From Kryptolebias marmoratus (Eukaryota; Chordata; Actinopteri; Cyprinodontiformes; Rivulidae), in NCBI RefSeq assembly GCF_001649575.2, contig NC_051445.1, forward strand, positions 10,025,386-10,089,385: a DNA stretch of 64,000 nucleotides. The letters run 5' to 3'. How positions within the stretch are numbered: the first letter of the stretch is position 1; each line of letters begins with the position of its first letter. The position numbers were made by a program, and so were the translations under genes. The notes under the pieces are model-generated. The model saw only the letters and a list, made by a program, of their open reading frames with translations, searched no databases and was not told the origin of the DNA. Below, piece after piece: positions 34,900 through 45,800 of this stretch.

Positions 34900-35345
34900 A
34901 CAGAGGGCTGGAAACTGGACTGGGATGAGGAGCGGCAGGACCAGTTTCCAGGAACAAAGAGCGGAGAGGCAGGGTGTGAGGTGCCCGACGCCCGGGAGCT
35001 CCTCAACAGAGACGGGTTTTTTAATAGAACCTGCTAGAACGAGAACAAGCAGCAGAGGATCTGACTCTGCAGCATCACCTGGGCCCAGCCAGTGACAGAG
35101 ACAGGAGGCGCAGGTGAGGGTGGAGCCAGGACAGCACGGCAGGTGGAGGGAGCAGCGAACTGATCCCCTGAGCCTGACGGATCAGCGCAGAGAAAACAAC
35201 ACCATGAGGATGTGAGGAGCTGAAGCAGGACGCCACGATCTGCTGACATCATGTTGTGACGGAGGGAGCCACAAACCCACCCTCTAAACTGGATTCAACT
35301 CCCTTACTTTCTTATTTGAAGCACAGAAGTATAAAAACACACAAG
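34900..35345 (+). promoter_or_regulatory. Possible styk1 5' UTR exon and promoter
   Basis: GC-richer sequence ends at a plausible donor (ACAAG|GTAACG, exon end 35345), about 860 bases before the first coding exon of styk1. This is inference from composition and one splice signal; the 5' limit is unknown. Confidence 0.3.
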
Positions 35346-36203
35346 GTAACGACTCACTCTTGACTTACTGTCTGTTTTGAAAAGATAAAGGCAAGGGAGG
35401 CAGTCTGAGCTGATTTCTGCTGGGTGTCTTTACTTATTTAACACGATCCTCTACCTTATTTCCTGCTCTTCTTTAGGCCGTTTTCAGCCTGAGTCGGCGC
35501 CCTTTATGTTTAGGTGTTGGGTGTGTATGGCAGCAGAAAATGAGCCCAAAAAATGCAGATAAACAGGTTTAGACTTCTTGGACGTGACGTAAAAGGCTGA
35601 TCGTGTGGGCCGAGAGTTTCCTTGTGTGGCTCAAATGTCTTTTCTCTTATCTTATATGATATATATCTTTACTAAAACATCAGTAAAAGAGTCATACGGC
35701 ATGAAGATCATTTTGTTCCAGACGATTCCTGTGTCTGTGTCTGACATTTTCAAAGATGTGGCCTAGAAATGTGTCTAATAATTTAAGTGTCTTTGTCAAG
35801 CAGTTAAAAAAAAAACAACTAAACAGACTGAATAAAAAAAGGGGGAAAGGAAGCTTGGATGTGTTTTAACACAACATCTGAAGGTCTCATTTACATCATC
35901 ATTAGGCAGACACCTTTTCTTCCTGGTTACGTGTCACATTACTGTGAACAGATACAGCAGGACTTTTAGGAAGGCCAGGCTCTGTTTGTTGTTATGGATC
36001 ACATCCTGCGCTTCTATAGTATTTGTGTTCATCTGCAACAAAGGCTTCAGTGTTTCTTTTACGTGAAAAAAAGTGAAGTTTTAGTGTAAAAAGCTGGAAA
36101 TAACCTGATGCTTCTGGCGGTGAAGTCTGGCCGTGTAAACGCCGCAGGATAAATGAACTTTTCCTGAAATCTGTCCCTTTTTTTGTTTGTTTTATTTGGC
36201 AGG

Positions 36204-39200
36204 ATGTCGTCCAACTCAAACTCTCTGTGCAAACAGGGAGACACCGTCTGTGGTAAGTTTCATCTTTTGTGTTCATGAAACAGCTGATCCTCTCATATCC
36301 TCCCCCTGGTTACCAAAAGCTTTTATGTGGTTGATCAAAAATAAAAAAAACAAAGGTCTAGCATTCCTTGAAGGAATGCATGTCACTCGCCACCAGTCTC
36401 GGATTGCGAGACGTCACGCTTAGATTGTGCGTTGTAAATGACTCTCAGCTACTACCACAACAAATTTCCGCTGAATCGCTGTAAAATTCACTGAGTTACA
36501 GCCATGTTTGTGTCGCCTGACGTTGATAAGCTGCGGAGCCCATCTTGGATCAGATTGATTGAGTTAATCAGTTGTAGACATTCATCTAATGATTGCTTTC
36601 TGAGAGTTTCATTAAATTCTGTCCACTGTTTAACAAGATATTCTGCTAACAGACAAGCAGGGTTGAGTCCAAATGTTAATGCTAATGGTTTAAGCAAAGA
36701 TCTTGCCCAATGAGTAGCACTTGGAGTATGTGTTGTATATGACTCTCAGCTACTATCATAACAAACTGTAGCACAATATTTGTGAAACTGACTGAATTAC
36801 AGCCATTCTTGTGTTTTTCTACGATCAGTTGGCTGTGGCAACCATCTTGAAAAGGGTCAGCTCCGAAAGTTAATCAGTTGTAGATGAACACCCAGTGATG
36901 ATTTCCTGAAAGTTTCATTAAAATCCGTACAGTGGCTCATGAGCTACCTTGCTAACAGACAGACAGAGTTAAATCCTTAGTGTTATTGGCAGAATTTTAA
37001 GCAAAGATCCTGCACAATCCATGAGTGCTCAGAATATTTGTTAGGTATTAATCTCAGCTACTACCACACCAAATTTTAGGTCAGTATCTGTAAAATTAAC
37101 TGATTTATAGCCATTTTTTGGGCCCGGTAATTTTAATTAGCTGTAGCAATCACCTTGAATTGAATAGACTCCAAAAGTTAATCAGTTGTAGACGCACATT
37201 CGATGACTACTCCCTGAAAGTTTCATTAAAATCTATCTAGTAGTTCATGAGATATTTTGCTAACAGACAGACACCGGCGATATGAATCCAACCGAAACCC
37301 TTTAAAGCACGCACGTCTTTAAGCTCCTGCTGTGGAACGAAACCCCTGTGCGCAGAGATCCGCGTGTACGAGCAGGAGGTCATCGTGGTGCCGCTCCTCC
37401 TGCTCTCCAGCTTCCTGGTGGTCCTGGTCTTCATCCTGCTGCTCCACTTCTGCCCTGAGAAGGTGGAGCGACTGCGACCGCGCCGCCAGAAGTCCACCTC
37501 CAGGAGGATGCTGCAGGGCATCGACGGTGGGTGTCACACCGAAACACGCCTCCGAACACCGTTTTAAAAGGCTCCACGCTCGGCTGCATCCTGGTTGACG
37601 GGGTTTTTGTTGTTAGATAATATTCTATTAAAAGTGATCTAAATACATCCAAGAATATTAAAAGTTTCCACCTGTCCTTTAAAAGGTGCTGCTGTGGGTT
37701 GTGCTGTCGTTTGTGTGTCATAAATAAATGTTCAAGTCGTGGTTTAAACATCATCATAATGTTGAAACAAAACAGAAGATAGATTCCTCAAAGGCAAATG
37801 CAAAGCAGTGATTTCCCAATGATTAAACTCGTGTAATTAACATAATTTGGGATTTTTGTCAACGACATGGGTAACAAATCAGTGGAAACTAGCTTTACTG
37901 TGAAAGTAACGACATTTAAAAAAACAAAAAGCAATGTATAGAGTTTAGGACTGTTAATTGATTTATTCTTGTTACGTAAAGCTAATATATGATCCTGTCT
38001 GTACTAGGTACTTACAGGGTATTTATATTCAAATTTTTTTATCTACTGTTGGTTCTCAACTTAACCGGGTTGATTTAAATAGTTTTGAATAAAAAAATCT
38101 TGTCTCGGATTGATTTCTTTTCATGCATTCAACGAGAGCGACACAAAAACACATTAAAACCTAAAATACTTTATGTAATAATTAATGTTTGCCTAATTGA
38201 GATATCTGATTTATGTGGTTTCAGTGGAACTGCTGCAGTTTTTCAGGTCTGGGATGTAGCTCCTCCCCTTTAACGCTCCTCTCTCTCTCCGGCTGCAGCC
38301 CCGCCGGGTATCGATGTCCTCGAGCACGAAAGCATCGCCTTGGACATGCCCAGTTCCTACTCCACCTTCCAGCCTCCGAACAGCTTCATCACCAAAACCC
38401 TGTCCACGACGCCGAGTGCCTTCGCCAACCCCCCCGCCGCCGCCCCGCCGCCCGCCCGGACCAGCTTCACCCCCGTCGCCCAGCCCAGAGAGCTGCCCCG
38501 CCAGAGGCTGCCCGAGTCCTTCAACCTGGTGGCCCCTCTGCCCGCCACCTCCCTGCGCTCCGGGTCCTCCGTGTCCCTCTACAGGGCGCGCATGGAGAAC
38601 AGGAACGTGGTCCTGCGGGTCCTGAACGGTAGGCAGAGCTTCGATTGACTCCTCTTTTTTTTTTAGATCCAGAAGTCTGAACCTGATCGTCTCCATCTTG
38701 GCCTCCTGCAGATTCGGCCGACGCCACAGAGAGACACGGCTTTCTGGGCTTCGCTTCCTTCCTGTCCCAGCTGGGACCCCACCCGTTCCTGCCGGAACTG
38801 CTCGGCGTGGTCTCACTTCGAGCTCCTCTGGTCACGGTGGTGGAGGAGCTGGAGAACCTGGACCTGCTCAGCTACTTGTGGAGGTGCAGACAGGTAAAGG
38901 ATGCGGGGGGCAGACAACAACGAAGCTCTGCAAACCTGTACGATTTCCCTAACCTAACCCTAACCCTAACCCTAACCTGTGTTTGTTTTTCCAGAACAAC
39001 GTGGATCCTCCCTGTGAGATGACTGAGAGGAGAATATTTACCATGGCCAAACAAGTGGCCTCAGCTCTGGTTCGTACACGTTTTACACTCAAGTCCTCGT
39101 TAAAATGTGTCTCTGTGTGAACGTTGATTCAGCATTCACTTTGTTCTACTATCCCATTTATTAAAGTAAAAGTACCACTGATTGTCATGCACCTGAGTGT

Positions 39201-41622
39201 GCGAAATTTGATCCATCCCCTAAGAGAACAGTGAGTCATTTGGTGATCTAACCCCCCAAATCCAACCCTTAATGCTGAGTGTCAAGCAGGGTGGCAATGG
39301 GTCCCATTTTTACAGTCTTTGGTATTACCCGGCCGGGGATTGAACCCACAACCTCCCAGTTTCAGAGCAGACACTCTACCACTAGGCCACTGATTTGTTC
39401 CATAATTTTCATTTTAGCCATTTGTGTATCAAAACATTCAGCTCATCCAGGAGCTGGGTGCTGTAACGTTTGTTTTTTGTAACTTTTATACAAAATCTTC
39501 AAATTTATCTACAAATATTTTCACCACCTATTTAAGATCTTTTCAGTTCTCTCAAAAACATCTTTTTACTTCTTGTGCTACTTTTAGCTTTTGGTAGCTT
39601 TTTGCTTCATTTAGCTTTTAGCTACTCTTCTGCTACTTTTAGCATTTAGTTCACCTTTTGTTACCTTTAGCTTTGAGCTACTTGAAACTATGGTTATGCT
39701 ACTTTTAGTTTTCACCCAGTTTTTTTGCTAGTTTTAGCAAGCCTTTAGCTCCTTTTAGTTTTTAGCTACTTTTCTGCTGCTTTTATGTAGCTTTTTGGTT
39801 TTTCTTTTTAGCTATCAGCTTGCCCTTAGCTGTGTTTAACTTCTAGCTCCCATTTTACTGCCTGTATGTTACAGCTAGCCTGTAGCTCCTTTACTATTTA
39901 ACTAGCCTTTTTCTACTTTTAGTTACTGTTCTGCTACTTTTAGCTAGCCCTTTGCTTTTTAAAATTTTTTCAGTTAGTGTTTTGCTACTTTTAGCTAGCG
40001 TTGTTCTATTTTTATCCTATAGTTATATCTTGTAATGATTTGCTCATTTCAGCTCATTTTAGTTCAGTTATACCATCCTTGTTTCTCGCTGGATCCACCA
40101 GGAGTTCCTGCACAGCAAAGATCTCCTGCATGGAAACGTCCGGGCCCACAGCGTTCTGGTCAGCGGGCAGCTGACGGCGAAGCTCTGGGGTCTGCACGGC
40201 GTCTACACGAGGAAGGACCAGAAAGCCACCCAGAAGGACGACCCCGGCATGAAGAAGTGGCAGGCGCCAGAAGTGCTGGTCAAGAAATCCGCCACTCAGA
40301 GCAGTGATGTGTGAGTGCTGTGGCACCTTCGTCACAAATCAGCTGCTGTTTTATTGAACGTATAGCCTCTAATGAATGTCTCCGCAGTTTAAAGTCAATA
40401 AAACTGTTTCGTAGAAGTTTCCTGATTTTCAAAGCTGATGTCCTTTTGTCTCCGTGTCTCTCCAGCTGGTCGTTTGGAGTTTTACTGTATGAAATGGCCA
40501 CTTTGGGTAAGTCCAGCTGTAGCTTTTGAGGATATTAATTAATCCAAATGTACTTCTCTGAATACCTTTATCAGGGACTTTGAAAATGAGCAAAAATATT
40601 TTTTGGAGGAGGTCCATCTGCCCCCCNGGTGCCTTAAGCTGTCAGTTTAATTGTCTAAATTAGTCCAAAACAGGATCATCTGTCAAACTTTCAAAAATAA
40701 ACCATTTGCTGTGACTCATCCAGTCTTCCACATGTTCCTGTAATCTATTTAGTTGAAAAAAAAAAAAAAAGCTAAACATTAAATTATTTAATTTCAATCT
40801 CAAAAAACCCAAATGCTCTAACCACTTAAATTGTCCTTTCAAAATAAAATGTTTGACTTTTAGCTTCTTGTGTAATAAATTCGCTACACTGGCTGTGCAC
40901 GGATCTATAATGATCTTTTGGAATTAATCAAATATTAATGGATATTTTAATCAGATTTTTTTAAACAACATTTAAGTTTATCTACGATAAGATAATTTCT
41001 TGATTTTATTTTCTTGCAGCCAAGTATTTATTTTGTGTAGCATTGATGTAGTAAACATTAACTGTCACATTTATTACTAAATATTGATTTAGAGGATAAA
41101 AATAGAACCATTTTTAAAGATTAACTGAGTTTACGTTAAATGGCCACACAGAACACAACAACAGATTGTAAGGATTCAATTTCTATCAACTGCTCTGATA
41201 TATTTCAGATTTGATATAATCAGGTTTGCATGAATTTTTGTTTTTTTCCCCTCCCAGGCGAAGCTCCGTTCGCAGAGATCTCAGTTAACGAGCTCCTGCA
41301 GTTTCATCAACGAGGAAAAAGTCTGAAGAAGCCCGCCAGCTGTTCCAACGCTCTGTGAGTGTCCGCCGCACGCCCCACCTAACGTCATTACAAACGCCCC
41401 ACTCTAAAAAACCTAATTTCCCCCCACAGATACGCCCTCATTAAGAGCTGCTGCCAGTGGAAGGAGCAAGATCGCCCCCTGCTGGCTGAAGTGAGCCGAA
41501 AACTGGTCTCGGGAGAAAAGGGTGCCTCTGACAGAGTCCTGAAAGCGCCCGGGGCGATTAACATCGAGCAGTACCTGCAGGAGGCGGGATATGGAGAAAC
41601 CAACAGCTACACGGTTTTCTGA
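36204..41622 (+). CDS. styk1: STYK1/NOK-type membrane kinase-like protein, 9 coding exons, 448 aa
   Basis: Single-pass receptor-like protein with a cytoplasmic kinase fold. Exons 36204-36252, 37356-37526, 38299-38628, 38712-38893, 38995-39069, 40102-40310, 40466-40506, 41258-41354, 41430-41622; all in phase. A short extracellular N-terminus is followed by a membrane helix at residues about 25-46 (VIVVPLLLLSSFLVVLVFIL), then a Pro/Ser-rich linker and the kinase-like domain from about 150. The C-lobe is well conserved (WSFGVLLYEMATLG, KSCCQWKEQDRP). Catalytic signature positions are altered: the VAIK-type Lys is Arg180 (NVVLRVLN), HRD is His-Gly-Asn at 279-281 and DFG is Leu-Trp-Gly at 297-299. 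Human STYK1 is 422 aa and is already an unusual kinase. Poly(A) signal at 41696. The protein ends NSYTVF. Faces phc1 tail to tail. Confidence 0.93.
36417..37275 (+). repeat. Three tandem ~300 bp repeat units in styk1 intron 1
   Basis: Units at about 36417-36724, 36725-37028 and 37029-37275 share in order: GTGTTG(T)A..TGA(C)TCTCAGCTACTA, AACTGA.T.ACAGCCAT, TTAATCAGTTGTAGA, CTGAAAGTTTCATTAAA and GA(G)ATATTTTGCTAACAGACA. Only the last unit ends without the GCAAAGATC..GCACAAT trailer. The same family is at 24735-25580. Confidence 0.85.
38947..38976 (+). repeat. Short interstitial telomere-like repeat in styk1 intron
   Basis: CCCTAACCTAAC followed by three CCCTAAC copies (TTAGGG motif in complement), ending 18 bases before the acceptor of styk1 exon 5 (38995). 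Five CTAAC pentamers are present. Confidence 0.92.
39160..39392 (-). mobile_element. tRNA-derived SINE
   Basis: Read on the minus strand, the head has a pol III A box (TGGCCTAGTGG at 39379-39389) and B box (GGTTCAATCCC at 39336-39346), followed by the body GGTAATACCAAAGACTGTAAAAATGGGACC and a tail region near 39160. This matches a tRNA-derived SINE common in percomorph fish. It sits in styk1 intron 5 and is mildly diverged. Confidence 0.82.
39565..40020 (-). repeat. AGCTAAAAG array, opposite orientation, styk1 intron 5
   Basis: Forward sequence reads CTACTTTTAGCTAGC, TTTTAGCTACTTTTCTGCTAC and similar, i.e. the complement of the arrays at 31738-32105 and 34225-34475. About 20 imperfect units. 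Confidence 0.85.
40627..40627. other. Single ambiguous base (N)
   Basis: One N after a run of six C in styk1 intron 7. It is intronic and does not affect the coding sequence. It marks an unresolved or collapsed homopolymer in the assembly. Confidence 0.99.
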
Positions 41623-41695
41623 TCCGGCGCTGCCAAAGAAGAAGAAATATTTGCACTACAGCCTGAAAACCAAACGAGGAACTTTTACACGATGC

Positions 41696-41701
41696 AATAA
41701 A
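41696..41701 (+). terminator. styk1: styk1 poly(A) signal
   Basis: AATAAA 74 bases after the styk1 stop codon. Confidence 0.7.
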
Positions 41702-42218
41702 AGCGTCCTTAAACTGTTCTGAATAATTTTAAGTTATTCTTTAGATTCTAAGTTGTGTAAAACGTCTTGATAAATTACCAGGAGACAATGTATATCATTA
41801 AGAAAACTGATTCTTTTCTTCGGGTTCATTTGGGAAGTCATCATGTCGTCTTGTTGCTGTAAACCTGACCTGGGAGCATCTTTCACCTGAGGGTTAAACC
41901 AGCCACCCATGACGGGTTTGTAAACTTTGTATGAAAAAAAGCCAAAGTAAATCAGCTGAGATTTTATGTATATCTATGTGTATGTTTTACCAAGACATTA
42001 TTTGTTCGGGCATTTGTAATTAAAATGAAGGAGCTATCACCGTGATTAAAGCTGGTTTACCCTAAAAGATCAGGTCATATGTACGCCTCGGAGCTCAAAC
42101 TGTTTACACAAACTCAAATGGGAATAAAAAACACGGAACTGCCACGAGCCCGGAATGGACCTTTTTTTCATTTTTCGCAGTTAGAAGCACACGGATGCAG
42201 TTCTAGAAAGCTGCAGTG
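41702..42218. other. Convergent intergenic spacer between styk1 and phc1
   Basis: About 0.5 kb between the two facing poly(A) signals (41696 plus, 42219 minus). AT-rich, no repeat or gene seen. Confidence 0.55.
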
Positions 42219-42224
42219 TTTATT
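42219..42224 (-). terminator. phc1: phc1 poly(A) signal
   Basis: AATAAA on the minus strand (TTTATT forward), about 615 bases downstream of the phc1 stop codon. Confidence 0.5.
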
Positions 42225-42837
42225 GATAGTTCTGCACGTACAGAGAGGACCGCCGCGGCCCGAGAGAGAGTAAAGCTCGAGAAACACCTGTTTCCAGGTG
42301 GACAAGCTAAATAAATCTACATCGCTGTCGTGAAAAAATATCTTTCTTTGTGCTATAAAAAATGGAAAAGTATAAAACTAAAACTTTCAGTGACTGTTTA
42401 TGAGAACTAAAAAAAAGAAAACACCAGGCTTTATGAGTGTCATTTTGGGTGTGAGCCCAGGTTGAACATCTACAAAAACACAAAATAAAAGACTAAACAG
42501 AGATATGGAACTGATCTCACTTCAGACCATAAGACTAAAGTTAAAGCACTGTTCGAAGGCAGTGTATTTCTTTTTGCTCCTAACAGGTGAACGGTTTGAG
42601 CCAGGAGACAAATCTACATTCACAGTGACAAAAAAACAAAAAAAGACACTGAAGAGATCCGCTAACAGAAACCAGGATGCAACAGTTGCACATTCAGTGT
42701 CCATCAGTACGTATCAAAATGACTGATGGAGCACCTTTATTTGGATTAAAACTAATGCATCCCTACCGTCTTCAAGACTTTCAGTTTTTAGAGTCCGAGT
42801 GTTCATTTCAACGAGACACGAGGAAGAAACGCGGCCC

Positions 42838-45800
42838 TTACTCGCGCAGACTGTTGATCGAGGCACAGATCTTCAGAGCCGGACCCAGTTTGATATTCAT
42901 GGTGGAGATTAGATGGTCCTCCCGCAGCAGCAGCAGAGCCTGGCCGTCTATTTCCTGTGACAGAAACTGGGCAGCCAGCTCCTCACAACCTGAGAACAGC
43001 AGAAAAGGACGAGAAGACACGATCAGCCAAGAGACGAAGATGCGCCGAAAACGACCCGAACCGGAGTCTGATCTGACCGCCGACCTTGAAGGGAGGAGAT
43101 GAACTTGCAGACTTCTTCCACGCTCCACTGAGCGGGAGTGGCGGAGAGAAAGTTGGCTCCTTCGAGTGGAGCTGAGCTGTCAGACTGAGGGGCGCTGTGC
43201 TCGGCTCTGGAGCAGGAGCGCGAGGAGGAGGACGGGGACAGAGAGGGGGAGTCGTCCTCCTCTTCCTCCCCGTCGCTGGATACGTCTTCCGAGCGGCTGG
43301 ACTCTGAGTTACACTACATCGAGACAGCAGAGATCAAAACACAATGTCAAATAACTACTTTTATTATTATTATTATTCTGGACAAGATTTAAAACCAACT
43401 AAAACTAATCCCTTTGATTTCTATAGTTTGTGTGGAGTTAAAAGAAGCCACAAGGGCAGCTGAATTATGGTGAGATTCACATGAAGACTCATCTTGTGCT
43501 GCAAACAATCCATCTATTTCCAAAACACAAATGCTCAAATAAACCAGCATCCAGCTCTGGAAGCTACAGGTTTGTCTCTGATTTATGAATCTGATTGGTT
43601 GTGGTTCTGTCAAACTCAGAGAAACAGAGGGTTAGTTAGATACACTGTTGGTGCTGTGGTGCATCTACAGCTTTAAAGCTACTCACTGCAAGCTATAAAT
43701 CAAACTTAAAAAAGGTTATCCTGAACTATATCAAACTGTGCAGTTTTATTGAATTTACTCCGGCAGTTTTCCAGAAATACTGATGTGCAATTCTGAAACG
43801 CAGGTATGAGCTCAACGTGAACAAAGCACACGGGTGAATCTGTCAGAAACCACCTGGAAGCTTGAGCCATCGACCTACATTAGGCAGGTCTGTGCAGGCA
43901 AACAAATACGGCGGAACCAGACAAGCGTAGAATCTCGGAGGAGACGTTTCGGTGGAAATATAAGAGGGAGTCTGCCAATGATGAAAAGAGGAAGAACGAG
44001 CAGGACAGCTGTCAGGAATAAAATTTAGGGGTTTAGGCATGGCGGTGGAGCACCATAACAACGGAACTCAGCATTTCAATGTTTTTTCAGCTCCAGTCGA
44101 ACGCTCAGAACTTTGAAAAGTCGAATCTTACTTCATCTTCAGTCCAGGATATGCTTAGAGGTCGCCTAGTGGATTGGATTAGGCCAGATGAGGGTTGGCG
44201 CCCAGTGAGAATCTTGCCACTTCTTGTCTTTCGTGTGCAATCCAGGTCCTGGAGGGCCACTATCCTGCATGTTTTAGGTGTTTCTCTGCTTTGACACACC
44301 TGATTTGAATGACTGAGTGACAAACGGGCTTCTGATGAACTTGAAGACCTGCTGAAGAGCAGGGAAACATCTAAAACCTGCAGGATGGTAATCCCCCAAA
44401 AGGACCAGGACTGGACACCACTGGTGTACACCATCCATTGTAGTGGTGTACACCAGACTTGACACATCTACTTTACTCAATAAATCAAAGCATAAACATG
44501 TTAAAATACATAAAAAATGTCAGAATTCTTCATCCCAAACTGCTCTTCCATGGATGTCGCTGTTGTAGACTTATTTTCAGTCACTTCAGCTGTTTCCTTA
44601 ACTAAACAAACACACGTGGTAATTGGCATCCGGTTACAAATTTGTTTTTATTTATTTCTTTATGACTTTTGTTTTAACTGGTCTTCATGATATTGCAATG
44701 AGTACCTTTAAGAAATGTGTTTAGTTATAATAAACTACTACCAGTGAAAAGCCATCAGCTTCACAGGATTTGTCGATCATAGTTAAAGTACAGGTCTCAC
44801 CTTGACAGAAAGATGCTTGTTTGATATTTTACTGTAGGTGGTGTTAGAACTGCTCTTGCGAGACGAAGCCTTGCGTCGTGCAGAGCTCTCTGTGGCCGCC
44901 GGACGTGGCGGCAGCCCCGCGCCACTTCGCCCTCTGCTGCTCTTGTAGTGCTGGCTGCAGCTCACGTTATACCTGCAAATTGAAAAATGTTACATTTCTA
45001 TTTCATTTTGATCCTAATTTATGCTTCTACTTTGCTATTTTGGCTTTCATTGTAACTGATTACACACAAAAACGACATCTGAGGAAACCAAAATCACATC
45101 AACCCAGCTGCTCTCTTGCTTTTAGTCTGAAGCATAAAAAGCTGGCAGGTTTCTAATCAAAGCTAACACACAGGTCTGCATCAGTAGGTACAGAGTTTTA
45201 ATAAACCCGTGCAAAACAACCAACAGTTATGTCTTTTTGTAAAGAAAGCTGTACCTTTTGGCGCAGGTATTAGAACAGAACCTCTTGGATCCCCTGAACT
45301 GGCTGGCTGGAGCGAGGCATCCGCAGTACTCGCATTTCAACACTGTGAACGAGATAAACCAAAAAAAAAACACACTCAGAGCACTGACCCGAACAGGTTT
45401 GTTGTTTTGGAGTTATCACACTTGATAAATAAACCAATAAAGCTGCTCTTACACGGGGGTCCATTCTCTGTGCGGCCAACCAGGGCAAAATCTCTGTCTT
45501 TGAGGAACCCGGCAACCTGACGCAGCAAATACGAGCTCAAAGTTGAGGCGCCGTCATTCAGTTTCATACTTTGAACTTCTGTGTGTAGCAATGAAAGCGT
45601 GCACTTACAGGGAAGGGTTCGGCTCCTTCTTGAATCACAAATCCCTCGATGAGGTGAGTGAGAACCTGAGGTTTGACCACCGCCTGGGGAACTGGCACTC
45701 TGTCTTTGTCCCCGTGTCCAATTCTGGACAAGGGCGGAGGCAAAGACAGGGTCGGAGGAGACGAGAATATAGATTCCACCGGAGGAGCTGCCAAAATAAT

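Noticed and set aside
38211..38816. 201-codon open frame on the minus strand
   Set aside because: It is the antisense shadow of GC-rich styk1 exons 3-4, low-complexity Gly/Arg, with no splice logic of its own.
39336..39389. Possible tRNA gene (A and B boxes present)
   Set aside because: No full cloverleaf or anticodon arm pairing could be seen, and the body matches a tRNA-derived SINE.
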